Shown here piece by piece: positions 44,170 through 52,717 of a stretch of DNA of 64,000 bases. Position 1 is the stretch's first letter. Each line of letters opens with the position of its first letter. This DNA comes from Hymenobacter coccineus (GTDB lineage Bacteria; Bacteroidota; Bacteroidia; Cytophagales; Hymenobacteraceae), in assembly GCF_001816125.1 (NCBI RefSeq), contig NZ_MDZA01000022.1, positions 1 through 64,000 on the forward strand, written 5' to 3'. Below the pieces are notes generated by a model, which was given only the letters and a program-made list of their open reading frames with translations, ran no database searches and had not been told where the DNA came from. The position numbers and the translations under genes were made by a program.

Positions 44170-45549
44170 CGCGGCCAGGCAGGCTTCCTTCATGGCCTCG
44201 GCGTAGGTGGGGTGGGCGTGGCTCATGCGGGCCACGTCCTCGGCGGAGGCGCGGAACTCCATGGCCGTCACGGCCTCGGCGATGAGGTCGGCGATGCGGG
44301 GCCCGATCATGTGCACGCCCAGGATTTCGTCGGTCGTCTTGTCGGCCAGCACCTTCACGAAGCCGTCGGTGTCCATGCTGGCGCGGGCGCGGCCGCTGGC
44401 TTTGAAGGGGAACGAGCCCACCTTATAGGCCTTGCCCTCCTGCTTCAGCTGCTCCTCGGTGTAGCCCACGCCGGCCACTTCAGGCCACGTGTACACCACA
44501 CCCGGGATGAGCAAGTAGTTGATGTGCGGCTTCTGGCCGGCAATGGTTTCGGCCACAAACGTGCCTTCTTCCTCGGCCTTGTGGGCCAGCATGGCGCCGC
44601 GCACCACGTCGCCGATGGCGTAGATGCCGGGCACGTTGGTTTGCATATGTGCGTCGACCTTGATGCGGCCGCGCTCTTCCATCTGCACGCCGGCGGCTTC
44701 CAGATTCAGGCCCGCCGTGTAGGGCGAGCGGCCCACGGCCACGAGGCAATAATCGCCTTCCAGCTTCAGCTCCTCGCCTTTGGGCGTGGTAGCCGTCACG
44801 GTCACCATGTCGCCGGCGCGGGTAGCGCCGGTCACCTTGTGGCCGAGGTAGAACTGGATGCCGATTTTGCCCAAAATGCGCTTGAGCTCCTTACCCAGGG
44901 CCAAGTCCATCGTCGGGATGAGGCTATCGGTGTACTCCACCACCGACACCTTGGCGCCGATGCGGGCGTAAATCGAGGCCATTTCCAGGCCAATCACGCC
45001 GCCGCCAATCACCACCATGTGCTTGGGCACTTCGCGGATGGTGAGGGCCTCGGTGCTGGTGATGATGCGCTGCTTGTCTTGCTGAATGAACGGCAGCACC
45101 GTGGGCTTCGAGCCGGTGGCGATGATGACGTTCTTGGTTTCGATCTGCTGGGCCTCGCCGCCGCCGGTGGGCGCAATGCTGATGTGGTTCTTGTCAATGA
45201 ACGAGCCAACGCCGGCCAGCACGTCGATTTTGTTCTTCTTCATCAGGTAGGCAATGCCGTCCACGTTGGCTTTCACCACACCGCCCTTGCGGTCCATCAT
45301 CTGGTTCATGTTCACGGCCAGGTCGTTCAGCTCAATGCCATGCTCCTTGAACGTGATGTGCGCGTTGTGGTAATGCTCGGTACTGTCGAGCAGGGCCTTG
45401 CTCGGAATGCAGCCCACGTTGAGGCAGGTGCCGCCCAGGGTGGGGTATTTCTCGATCAGGGCGGTTTTGAAGCCGAGCTGGGCGCAGCGAATGGCCGCCA
45501 CGTAGCCGCCGGGGCCGCTACCGATTACCGTAACGTCGTACTGGTTCAT
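44143..45549 (-). CDS. lpd: dihydrolipoyl dehydrogenase (E3)
   Basis: A 468-residue FAD- and NAD-dependent flavoenzyme that re-oxidises dihydrolipoyl groups of 2-oxo acid dehydrogenases. FAD-binding VIGSGPGGYVAAIR, redox-active Cys42/Cys47 in GGTCLNVGCIPSK, NAD-binding VVIGGGVIGLEMASIYARIG and the C-terminal active-site HAHPTYAEAM are all intact. It sits near odhB and odhA on the same strand, but with other genes between them. Confidence 0.95.
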   Translation of the reverse strand: MNQYDVTVIGSGPGGYVAAIRCAQLGFKTALIEKYPTLGGTCLNVGCIPSKALLDSTEHYHNAHITFKEHGIELNDLAVNMNQMMDRKGGVVKANVDGIAYLMKKNKIDVLAGVGSFIDKNHISIAPTGGGEAQQIETKNVIIATGSKPTVLPFIQQDKQRIITSTEALTIREVPKHMVVIGGGVIGLEMASIYARIGAKVSVVEYTDSLIPTMDLALGKELKRILGKIGIQFYLGHKVTGATRAGDMVTVTATTPKGEELKLEGDYCLVAVGRSPYTAGLNLEAAGVQMEERGRIKVDAHMQTNVPGIYAIGDVVRGAMLAHKAEEEGTFVAETIAGQKPHINYLLIPGVVYTWPEVAGVGYTEEQLKQEGKAYKVGSFPFKASGRARASMDTDGFVKVLADKTTDEILGVHMIGPRIADLIAEAVTAMEFRASAEDVARMSHAHPTYAEAMKEACLAATDNRAIHM

Positions 45550-45640
45550 ATAAAGCGAAAAGGTCGGTTAAACGCCTAAAGGTACGGCGAAACCGGCCGT
45601 GGCAAAGGCTCCCAGCGCCCCCCGGGGCCCCATAAAATCC

Positions 45641-45672
45641 AAAAAGCCCAACCGTAATACGGCTGGGCTTTT
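45641..45672. terminator. bidirectional terminator upstream of lpd
   Basis: AAAAAGCCCAACCGT and ACGGCTGGGCTTTT form a stem with A/T runs on both sides, between the decayed roadblock gene and the start of lpd. It would stop transcription coming from upstream, so lpd probably has its own promoter. Confidence 0.75.
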
Positions 45673-45689
45673 CAGCATTCCTTATCCCA

Positions 45690-46013
45690 CTAATCAAGGC
45701 ATTCGGCGTTGGCGCGCAGCACTTCGCGGGCAACGGCCAGGTTGGTGTCGCGCGTGTTGACTACCAAGTAGATAAACTTATTACCACTCGTGCTCAGCTT
45801 GATGAGGTGCAGTTGGTTGGTGAGCGAAATCAGGATGTCCTCAATCGTTTCGCCTTACAGCTTGAGGGCGGCCATGGCCTTCTGCTTTTGCTTCACCACC
45901 TCCGTGTTGTAGGCCGCGGCCGTGTCGGGGTTGATGGCCGGCGAGTTCGAGTGCGAGGCTAGGCTCATGCCCGACGTGGTGTCCGCCACCGCCACCGCCA
46001 CCGCCACCGCCAT
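45690..46013 (-). pseudogene. roadblock/LC7-like gene fragment
   Basis: The minus strand encodes DTTSGMSLASHSNSPAINPD, then AAYNTEVVKQKQKAMAALKL, a TAA stop (45855-45857), and continues in frame with GETIEDILISLTNQLHLIKL and further to a TAG at 45690. This is the C-terminal two thirds of a roadblock/LC7-type small protein. The N-terminal part is missing and is replaced by a GCGGTG repeat reading VAVAVAVA. It is both truncated and interrupted, so it is not functional. Confidence 0.65.
45983..46012. repeat. (CCGCCA)n short tandem repeat
   Basis: About five copies of the hexamer CCGCCA lie exactly at the junction between the truncated roadblock and truncated Crp genes, probably the rearrangement point or a slippage product. 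Confidence 0.8.
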
Positions 46014-46645
46014 CAGCTGTGGCAAGTTTCAGAGAGCAGGCGTGTGGCCGTTTCCTTGGCCGTGCCCACCAGGGCCGCCAGGTCGTCGCGCGAGGGGGAG
46101 ATGGTGAACGGCGTGGCCGCGTCGGCGGCGTCTTGGTAGGTGCGCTGCAACAGCAGCAGGGCCTCGGCCAGCCGCTCGCGCACGGGCTTGTAGGCCAAGT
46201 GCAACATGCGTTCCTCAGCCTCGCTCATGCCTTGGGCCATCAACTGCATCAGCGATACCGAAAACGGTACGTTGGAGTGCACCAACCGCAGGAAATCGGT
46301 GCGCGGCACGAAGCACACCACGCAGTCGTCAAGGGCCACGGCCGAGGTCGAGTAGCGGCTTTCGGTCAACAGCGAGCGGTAGCCCAGTACGTTGCCGCCT
46401 TTGGACAGGCGCACAATCTGCTCCTTGCCGTCGCCGCCCACCCGCGTCACCTTGATGCGGCCCTGGCGCACGCAGTGCATCCCCAGCGTGGCGCTGCCCG
46501 CGCTAAAAATCGCCTAGCCGTTCTGGTACACCTACGACGTCTTATTCTCGGCAATCATGCCGAGCTCGTCCAGCTGGCAGCAGCCCAACAGGGCCCCCTT
46601 GCGGTTGGGGCAATCCGAACAAGTCGGTGCGGCAGGGCAGCTCAT
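46013..46645 (-). pseudogene. Crp/Fnr family regulator, nonsense-mutated and C-terminally truncated
   Basis: From an ATG at 46645 a Cys-rich N-terminus (CPAAPTCSDCPNRKGALLGC) leads into a cyclic-nucleotide-binding-type domain (GRIKVTRVGGDGKEQIVRLS) and a partial winged helix (SRDDLAALVGTAKETATRLL). Two in-frame TAG codons (46532-46534 and 46514-46516) replace what should be Tyr and probably Gln (NKTS-VYQNG-AIFSAG). The DNA-binding domain stops after the recognition helix. A 155-residue fragment from 46480 remains open but would lack both ends. Confidence 0.7.
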
Positions 46646-46769
46646 AGGATAGTGCTAATGGATACAACTTACTAAAGTTAACGCGACGCTTTTACATAAG
46701 CGAGAAAAATAATGTTAAACCGGCATATACCGTTGTTCATCTGCCAATTTTACCTATATAACCGGCGGC

Positions 46770-46817
46770 AAACGTAAAACGCCCGGCGTGCAGATTTGCA
46801 CGCCGCGTTTTACGTTT
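46770..46817. terminator. long stem-loop after the DUF4126 gene
   Basis: AAACGTAAAACGC + GGCGTGCA pair with TGCACGCC + GCGTTTTACGTTT, a 21-bp stem broken only by a 2-nt bulge. It lies 20 nt after the DUF4126 stop (minus strand). The length is more than a terminator needs; it could also be a palindromic repeat. Confidence 0.6.
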
Positions 46818-46836
46818 CGCCCTACTTGCCAGGGCC

Positions 46837-47385
46837 CTATTTTTTGGCCTGCGTCGCCACCCAGGCCGAGCCACCGGCCACCACCAGCGCGTCTTCGCCC
46901 AGGCCCACCAACGACGTGTTGGTGTGCGTGCGCTCACTAATGGTTTTGCGCAGCCAGAACGTGAGGAACGTGGAGGCCACCGCCCCCAGGCTGCCCACCA
47001 GGGCCCCACTCAGGGCGCTGCCCCCGCGGGCTTTGTAGAGCGTGGCGCCCACTAGGGCCCCCGAAGCGGCCCGGGCCCCTACCTGCTGGGGCTCGGTGCG
47101 GTTGCCCGTCTTGGGCGACTTATCGCCCACCAGCTCCATGCCCAGCAGGCCCTTGAGGGTGCTGGCCACGGTAGGGTTTTGCAAGAAGCGCAGCGGCGAC
47201 TGGGCCAAGCCCTTGGGCCGGGCCTGCCCGCTCAGGTAGTGGCTGAGGAAGGTGGGGCCGCTGGTGGCGCGCATACCAGTCAGGGCCCCCAGGCCCAACA
47301 CGGGCCAGAAGCGGGCCGTGGGGGCCGGCTTGGGCCAGTTGGGATCCTTCTTAAACTTGGCGGCTTTTAGTTTTTTGGCTTTCAT
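46837..47385 (-). CDS. DUF4126 family membrane protein
   Basis: A 182-residue protein starting at the ATG at 47385 (a longer open frame exists). After a basic N-terminus it has hydrophobic, Gly/Ala-rich helices with the family segments GLGALTGMRATSGP, MELVGDKSPKTGNRTEP and ASGALVGATLYKARG, and a C-terminal GEDALVVAGGSAW. The function of the family is not established. Confidence 0.75.
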   Translation of the reverse strand: MKAKKLKAAKFKKDPNWPKPAPTARFWPVLGLGALTGMRATSGPTFLSHYLSGQARPKGLAQSPLRFLQNPTVASTLKGLLGMELVGDKSPKTGNRTEPQQVGARAASGALVGATLYKARGGSALSGALVGSLGAVASTFLTFWLRKTISERTHTNTSLVGLGEDALVVAGGSAWVATQAKK

Positions 47386-47393
47386 AAAAAAGA

Positions 47394-47435
47394 TAAGGCT
47401 ACGGACCGGGCGCACGTGCCCGGCTCGTAGCCTTA
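47394..47435 (-). terminator. Rho-independent terminator of odhB
   Basis: TAAGGCTACG and CGTAGCCTTA, with an inner CCGGGC/GCCCGG stem, form a strong hairpin followed on the minus strand by TCTTTTTT. It ends the odhB transcript just before the DUF4126 ATG. Confidence 0.85.
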
Positions 47436-47487
47436 ACGGAAACCGCGGCCCGAAGGCTGGTTTTATAACGCTGCCCGCGCGGGGGCC

Positions 47488-48740
47488 CTACACGCCCAAC
47501 AGCAGGCGGGTGGGGTCTTCGAGCAGCTCCTTCACCCGCACCAGGAAGCTGACGGACTCGCGGCCGTCGATGATGCGGTGGTCGTAGCTGAGGGCCAGGT
47601 ACATCATGGGGCGAATCACCACCTGGCCGTTCTCGGCGATGGGGCGCTGGATGATGTTGTGCATCCCCAGGATGGCCGACTGCGGGGCGTTGATGATGGG
47701 CGTGCTCAGCATCGAGCCGAATATGCCGCCGTTGGTGAGCGTGAACGTGCCGCCCGTCATCTGCTCGATGGTGAGCTTGTTGTCGCGGGCCAGCGTGGCC
47801 AGGCGCACCACTTCCTTCTCAATGCCGTCGAACGAGAGCTGCTCGGCGTTGCGAATTACGGGCACCACCAGGCCCTTGGGGGCCGATACGGCGATGCTGA
47901 TGTCGCAGAAGTCGTTGAATACGATGTCGGTACCGTCAATCTGCGCGTTTACCGACGGCCATTCCTTCAGGGCCACGCACACGGCCTTGGTGAAGAACGA
48001 CATGAAGCCCAGGCCCACGCCGTTTTTCTCCTTGAACTTGTCCTTAAACTTGGTGCGCAGGTCCATAATGGGCTGCATGTTCACCTCGTTGAAGGTGGTG
48101 AGCATGGCCGTTTCATTCTTCACCGATACCAGGCGGCGGGCCACCGTTTTGCGCAGGTTGCTCATCCGTTCGCGGCGCTGGCCGCGGCCACCAGCAGGGG
48201 CCCCAGGGGCCGCTGTTGCGGCCGGAGCCGGAGCCGGGGCTGCCGGAGCAGCTTGCGGCGCGGCAGGGCCGCGGGCTTGGCCTGCGCATTCTGGGCATCC
48301 TCCTTGGTGATGCGGCCATCGCGGCCCGAGCCGGCCACGTCGGCGGCAGCCACACCCTTCTCGTCCAGTATTTTACCAGCGGCCGGTGAGGGCACGCCGG
48401 TGGCGTACGTGGCGGCACCAGCCGCAGCGGGCGCCTGGGCCATAGGCACGGCCGCCGCCGGGGCAGCGGGGGCCGCCGCAGCCGGAGCAGCCGCCGGGGC
48501 CCCACCACCACCTTCGATGCGGGCAATGAGGGCCCCAATACCGATGGTTTCGCCCTCTTGCGCCGCGTGGCGCAGAATGCCTTCGGCCTCGGCGGGCAGC
48601 TCAAACGTGGCTTTGTCGGACTCCAGCTCGGCAATTACCTCGTCGCGCTTCACGGCGTCGCCGTCTTTTTTCAGCCACTTGGCAATGGTCACTTCCGTGA
48701 TGGATTCGCCGACGGCGGGAATTTTGATTTCGGTGGGCAT
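47488..48740 (-). pseudogene. odhB: 2-oxoglutarate dehydrogenase E2 (succinyltransferase), split by a frameshift
   Basis: 48162-48740 encodes the lipoyl domain (Lys43 in ELESDKATFEL), an Ala/Pro linker and the E1/E3-binding domain ([14 protein letters not shown]). Within the second linker, near 48265-48270, one base is missing from the frame that would read [13 protein letters not shown]. The shifted frame runs to a TGA that overlaps the ATG (ATGA) of a second frame, 47488-48165, encoding the whole catalytic domain ([13 protein letters not shown] to [10 protein letters not shown]). The gene is either a sequence error or truly split into two coupled chains. The enzyme makes succinyl-CoA with odhA and lpd. 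Confidence 0.88.
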
Positions 48741-48771
48741 GGGAAGCTAGAGGCAAAAACGTGAAGAATAA

Positions 48772-49179
48772 TTAGAGTAAAAAAGCTACGGCCAGCGGCC
48801 GGAGCTTATCGCGAAATTGGTGCGCCATACCGAGTAATTCAGTAACGGCGAAGTCGGGGGCATCGTCATTCTCGTAGCGCCACTTTACGGCAAAAGCGTT
48901 GAGAATGGTGGCCGCCGACACATCATCTTGGCTGAACGCTACCTAGCCAGCCAAGCCGGTGGCCAAGCTGGTCAGTTCATGGATAAACGGAGCGGGCTTA
49001 TTGTTCACTAACAGCGCAGCCTTCAAATATTTTTCGGCCGCTTGCTGGCAACTGAAACCGATGCTCTCGTACAGGTGCGGCGAATGCTGTGCCAATGACT
49101 CCGCAGTTTCCATGTCGCGGTCGGCCGCACGCAAAAAAGTGAGCACTTGCGCTTGAATAGGCGTCTTAGGCTGCTGCAT
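48772..49179 (-). pseudogene. HEPN domain protein with in-frame TAG (module 2)
   Basis: The first 78 residues (DRDMETAESLAQHSPHLYES ... GFSCQQAAEKYLKAALLVNN) are a typical HEPN N-terminal half. A TAG at 48943-48945 stops it, but the same frame continues with VAFSQDDVSAATILNAFAVK and on to a TAA at 48772, giving the usual HEPN length of about 135 residues. Either a nonsense mutation has disabled the toxin or the base is an error. It overlaps the MNT gene by 14 nt. Confidence 0.75.
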
Positions 49180-49489
49180 ACAAAATCCGGCCTTTATCTA
49201 CCGCTTCGGCTTCTACGGTGTAAATGCGGGCCACTGCTTCAGCCAATTCCTGCGGCGTCCGAATAAAAATATCCATCGGCGGCATCTCCCCCCCCCAAAG
49301 CAAGTGCCGCACCGTCAGGTCCCGCTCAATTCGCTTGGCCTCCGCGTTCTGCTTGATGATCAGCAAATCCAGGTCCGAGTCGTCGGTGGGCGTACCGTAG
49401 GCGTAGGAGCCGAATAGGATAATCCGGTCGGGCGAGTAGCCCGCCACGATGCGGGCCACCACGGCCTGGATTTGCGCTTCGGTTATCAT
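49166..49489 (-). CDS. MNT-type nucleotidyltransferase antitoxin (module 2)
   Basis: A 107-residue minimal nucleotidyltransferase with LFGSYAYGTPTDDSDLDLLI. Gene order is antitoxin first, toxin second, opposite to module 1. It is the intact half of a HEPN/MNT pair whose toxin gene carries an in-frame stop; an antitoxin can persist after its toxin is lost. Confidence 0.85.
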   Translation of the reverse strand: MITEAQIQAVVARIVAGYSPDRIILFGSYAYGTPTDDSDLDLLIIKQNAEAKRIERDLTVRHLLWGGEMPPMDIFIRTPQELAEAVARIYTVEAEAVDKGRILYAAA

Positions 49490-49527
49490 CAGCGGGTAGC
49501 TTGGAATGGAAGAAATAGGAAAGCGCC

Positions 49528-49555
49528 GGCTGGGGCCCTGGTTGGGGCCCCAGCC
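49528..49555 (-). terminator. GC hairpin after odhA
   Basis: GGCTGGGGCCC and GGGCCCCAGCC pair perfectly over 11 bp with a 6-nt loop, 8 nt after the odhA stop on the minus strand. No long T run follows. Confidence 0.6.
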
Positions 49556-49563
49556 GACTGGGG

Positions 49564-52485
49564 CTAGTCTTGCTTTTTGGCCAGCTCCGCCGTTTCCTTG
49601 ATTTGGCCGTCGGCCACGGCTTCCTTGGGCTTGTTGAAGGCGCGGGCCACGAGGTCTTTTTGCTCCTTTACGTGGATTTTGTTGTAGCCGGTGGCCGGCG
49701 AGGCCGAGGGCTTGCGGGCCACCACGTCCTCCAGCTCGCGGCGCATGAAGCGGAGCAAGTAGTTCCAGTAGCCCATGTTCTCGGGCTCTTCCTGCACCCA
49801 GTACACCTTGGCTTTGGGGTACTTGGCCAGCTCGGCCTGCAGCTGCTGCTGCGGGAAAGGGTGCAGCTGCTCCACGCGCACCAGGGCCACGTCGGTGCGG
49901 TTGCTAGTGCGCTGCTCGTCGAGCAGGTCGTAGTACACCTTGCCCGAGCAGAGCAGCACGCGCTTCACTTTCTTTGCTTCGGCGTAGTCGTCGGCCAGCA
50001 CTTCGCGGAAGCGGCCGCTGGTAAACTCGTCGAGCGGCGACACGCACAGCGGGTTGCGCAGCATGCTTTTGGGCGACATCACCACCAGCGGCTTGCGGAA
50101 GCTCCAGGTGAGCTGGCGGCGCAGCAGGTGGAAGAAGTTGGCCGGCGTGGTCACGTTGGCCACCACGATGTTGTTCTCGGCGGCGAGTTGGAGGAAGCGC
50201 TCGGGGCGGGCGTTGGAGTGCTCGGGGCCCTGGCCCTCGTAGCCGTGGGGCAGCAGCATCACTAGGCCGTTCATGCGCTGCCACTTGCTCTCGGAGCTCA
50301 CCACAAACTGGTCGATCATGGTTTGGGCCCCGTTGGCGAAGTCACCGAACTGCGCTTCCCAGACCACCAGGGCCGTGGGGTTGGCCATGCCGTAGCCGAA
50401 TTCAAAGCCCAACACCGCGTACTCGCTCAGCAGCGAGTTGAAGATGCACAACTGCTCGTGCTCGCCTTCCAGCTGGTTAAGCGAGTTGTAGGGAGCGCTC
50501 GTTTCGGCGTCGTGCAGCACCGCGTGGCGGTGTGAGAACGTACCGCGCTGCACGTCCTGGCCGCTCACGCGCACGATGTGGTTTTCAGTCAGCAGCGAGC
50601 CGTAAGCCAGCAGCTCGCCGGCGGCCCAGTTCAGCACGCGGGTTTCGTAAAACATCTTGCGGCGCTCGCGCAGCAAGTTGTCGATCTGCTTGATGGGCTT
50701 GAAGCCGTCGGGAATCGTGGTCAGGGCCTTGGCCACCTTCGCCACCACTTCCTCGGCAATGCCCGTTTCGGGCGACTGCGCAAAGTCTTCGTTGGTGCTG
50801 CGGCGCAGGCTACGCCACTCGTTTTCCAAAGCCTGGTACTTATACGGCAGCGGCTTCTGCTTCACCAGATCGAGGCGGGCTTGCAGCGTGTCGCGGAACT
50901 CCTTGTCCATCTGGCTCGCCAGCTCAGCGTCCACGTCGCCGCGCTGCACCAGCGTGGCGTTGTACACCTCGCGCGGGTTCTGGTGCTTCGAGATGATGTT
51001 GTAGAGCGTGGGCTGGGTGAACTTGGGCTCGTCGGACTCGTTGTGGCCGTGGCGGCGGTAGCACACCATGTCGATGAAGAAATCGGCGTGGAACTGCTGG
51101 CGGTACTCGGCGGCCAGCTGGGCGGCAAATACCACCGCCTCCGGGTCGTCGCCGTTCACGTGGATCACCGGCGCGTCAATCATCTTGGCCAGGTCGGTGC
51201 AGTAAATCGACGAGCGGGCATCCTCAAAATCAGTGGTAAAGCCCACTTGGTTGTTGATGACGAAGTGCACCGTGCCGCCGGTTTTGTAGCCCTCCAGCTG
51301 CGACATCTGGGTCAGCTCGTAGCCGATGCCCTGGCCGGCCAGCGCCGCGTCGCCGTGGATGAGGATGGGCAGGATTTTGTGGTAGTCGCCGCCGTACTGG
51401 TGCTCGATTTTGGCACGTACGAAGCCTTCCACCACCGGGTTCACCGCCTCCAGGTGCGAGGGGTTGGGGGCCAGCTTGAGGTTAACTTTCTTGCCGTTCG
51501 CCGTTTCCACCTCCGACGAGTAGCCCATGTGGTACTTCACGTCGCCGTCGCCCATTGTCAGGTCGGGGATGGCCGTGCCCTCAAACTCCGAGAAAATCTG
51601 CTCGTAGGTTTTGCCCATGATGTTGGCCAGCACGTTCAGGCGGCCGCGGTGGGCCATCCCGATCATCACCTCCTGCACCCCCAGGTCGGCCGCTTTGCCG
51701 ATGATGGCGTCCAGGGCCGGGATGGTGGTTTCGCCGCCCTCAAGCGAGAAGCGCTTCTGCCCCAAGAACTTAGTGTGCAAGAAGTTCTCGAACACCACCG
51801 CCTCATTCAGCTTCTTTAGGATGCGCGTTTTGTACTCCACGCCGGGGTTGAAGGCCAAGGCTTCGCGCTCGATTTTCTCGCGCAGCCAGTCTAGCACCTT
51901 GGGGTCGCGGATGTACATGTACTCGAAGCCCACCGTGCCGGTGTAAATCTTTTCCAGCGCCGCGATGATGTCGCGCAGCGTGGCCTGGGGCCCCAGGCCT
52001 AGCGTTTCGCCGTTGCGGAAGACCGTGTCCAGGTCGGCGTCGCTCAGGCCGAAGTCCGACAGGTCGAGGTGGGGCTGGCGGTCTTTGCGCTCACGCACCG
52101 GGTTGGTTTTGGCGCGCAGGTGGCCGCGGCTGCGGTAGGCGTGGATGAGGTTGCGGACGGCCGTTTCTTTGTCGCTGGGCGCGGCTTCGTTGCCAATCAG
52201 GCCTGCGGGGGCGTTGTTGGTGGAGGCCACGGTGTTCAGCACGCCGTAGTCTTTGGGCTGGGGCCCCGCTGGGGCAGCGGGCGTGGTTACCGGGCCGGCG
52301 GGCGCAGCGGCGCCGTTGCCGTTGGTGGCCGGTGCCCCCTCGGGCGGGAATTGCTGCGAGAAATCAAACCCTTCGAAAAACTTGCGCCAGCCGAAATCCA
52401 CCGATTCGGGGTTTTGCTGGTACGCTTGGTACAGGGCTTCGATAGCCACCGCGTCGGCGTTGGCGATATAAGAGTAGGAATCCAT
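49564..52485 (-). CDS. odhA: 2-oxoglutarate dehydrogenase E1 component
   Basis: A 973-residue ThDP enzyme that decarboxylates 2-oxoglutarate and succinylates the E2 lipoyl group in the TCA cycle. It has the N-terminal E2-contact segment (IEALYQAYQQNPESVDFGWR), HRGRLNVLANIMGK, the ThDP-binding HGDAALAGQGIGYELTQM with later NNQVGFTT, and a C-terminal transketolase-type domain (LLPHGYEGQGPEHSNARPER). I start at the ATG at 52485, since the longer frame passes through the promoter. Confidence 0.95.
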   Translation of the reverse strand: MDSYSYIANADAVAIEALYQAYQQNPESVDFGWRKFFEGFDFSQQFPPEGAPATNGNGAAAPAGPVTTPAAPAGPQPKDYGVLNTVASTNNAPAGLIGNEAAPSDKETAVRNLIHAYRSRGHLRAKTNPVRERKDRQPHLDLSDFGLSDADLDTVFRNGETLGLGPQATLRDIIAALEKIYTGTVGFEYMYIRDPKVLDWLREKIEREALAFNPGVEYKTRILKKLNEAVVFENFLHTKFLGQKRFSLEGGETTIPALDAIIGKAADLGVQEVMIGMAHRGRLNVLANIMGKTYEQIFSEFEGTAIPDLTMGDGDVKYHMGYSSEVETANGKKVNLKLAPNPSHLEAVNPVVEGFVRAKIEHQYGGDYHKILPILIHGDAALAGQGIGYELTQMSQLEGYKTGGTVHFVINNQVGFTTDFEDARSSIYCTDLAKMIDAPVIHVNGDDPEAVVFAAQLAAEYRQQFHADFFIDMVCYRRHGHNESDEPKFTQPTLYNIISKHQNPREVYNATLVQRGDVDAELASQMDKEFRDTLQARLDLVKQKPLPYKYQALENEWRSLRRSTNEDFAQSPETGIAEEVVAKVAKALTTIPDGFKPIKQIDNLLRERRKMFYETRVLNWAAGELLAYGSLLTENHIVRVSGQDVQRGTFSHRHAVLHDAETSAPYNSLNQLEGEHEQLCIFNSLLSEYAVLGFEFGYGMANPTALVVWEAQFGDFANGAQTMIDQFVVSSESKWQRMNGLVMLLPHGYEGQGPEHSNARPERFLQLAAENNIVVANVTTPANFFHLLRRQLTWSFRKPLVVMSPKSMLRNPLCVSPLDEFTSGRFREVLADDYAEAKKVKRVLLCSGKVYYDLLDEQRTSNRTDVALVRVEQLHPFPQQQLQAELAKYPKAKVYWVQEEPENMGYWNYLLRFMRRELEDVVARKPSASPATGYNKIHVKEQKDLVARAFNKPKEAVADGQIKETAELAKKQD

Positions 52486-52521
52486 GGGCAGAAGTGCTAA
52501 TGCTGGGTGGGTGAGGCAGCG

Positions 52522-52553
52522 CAAAAGTAAAAGCCCTGAAAACAAAGCCCAAA
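52522..52553 (-). promoter_or_regulatory. candidate odhA promoter
   Basis: On the minus strand a -33 TTTG (52550-52553) is followed after 20 nt by TACTTTTG (52522-52529), an exact TAnnTTTG -7 box. Spacing and the 37-nt leader to the ATG fit Bacteroidota promoters. Confidence 0.6.
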
Positions 52554-52717
52554 CCTATAACCGGATTTACAAATTGGCTTGCTAATCAAACCAATATGAT
52601 TCGATTTTACTACCGATGATGCCCCTTTGTATTGGCAAGCTATTAATAAAACGTCATTTTGTTTATTAATGCTCCCTTGGGGGCCCCTATTGCGACGGAA
52701 ATGGTTTGCGCTGGTCC

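Noticed and set aside
45983-46012. Possible CRISPR or minisatellite
   Set aside because: Only about five uninterrupted hexamers without spacers; a simple tandem repeat.
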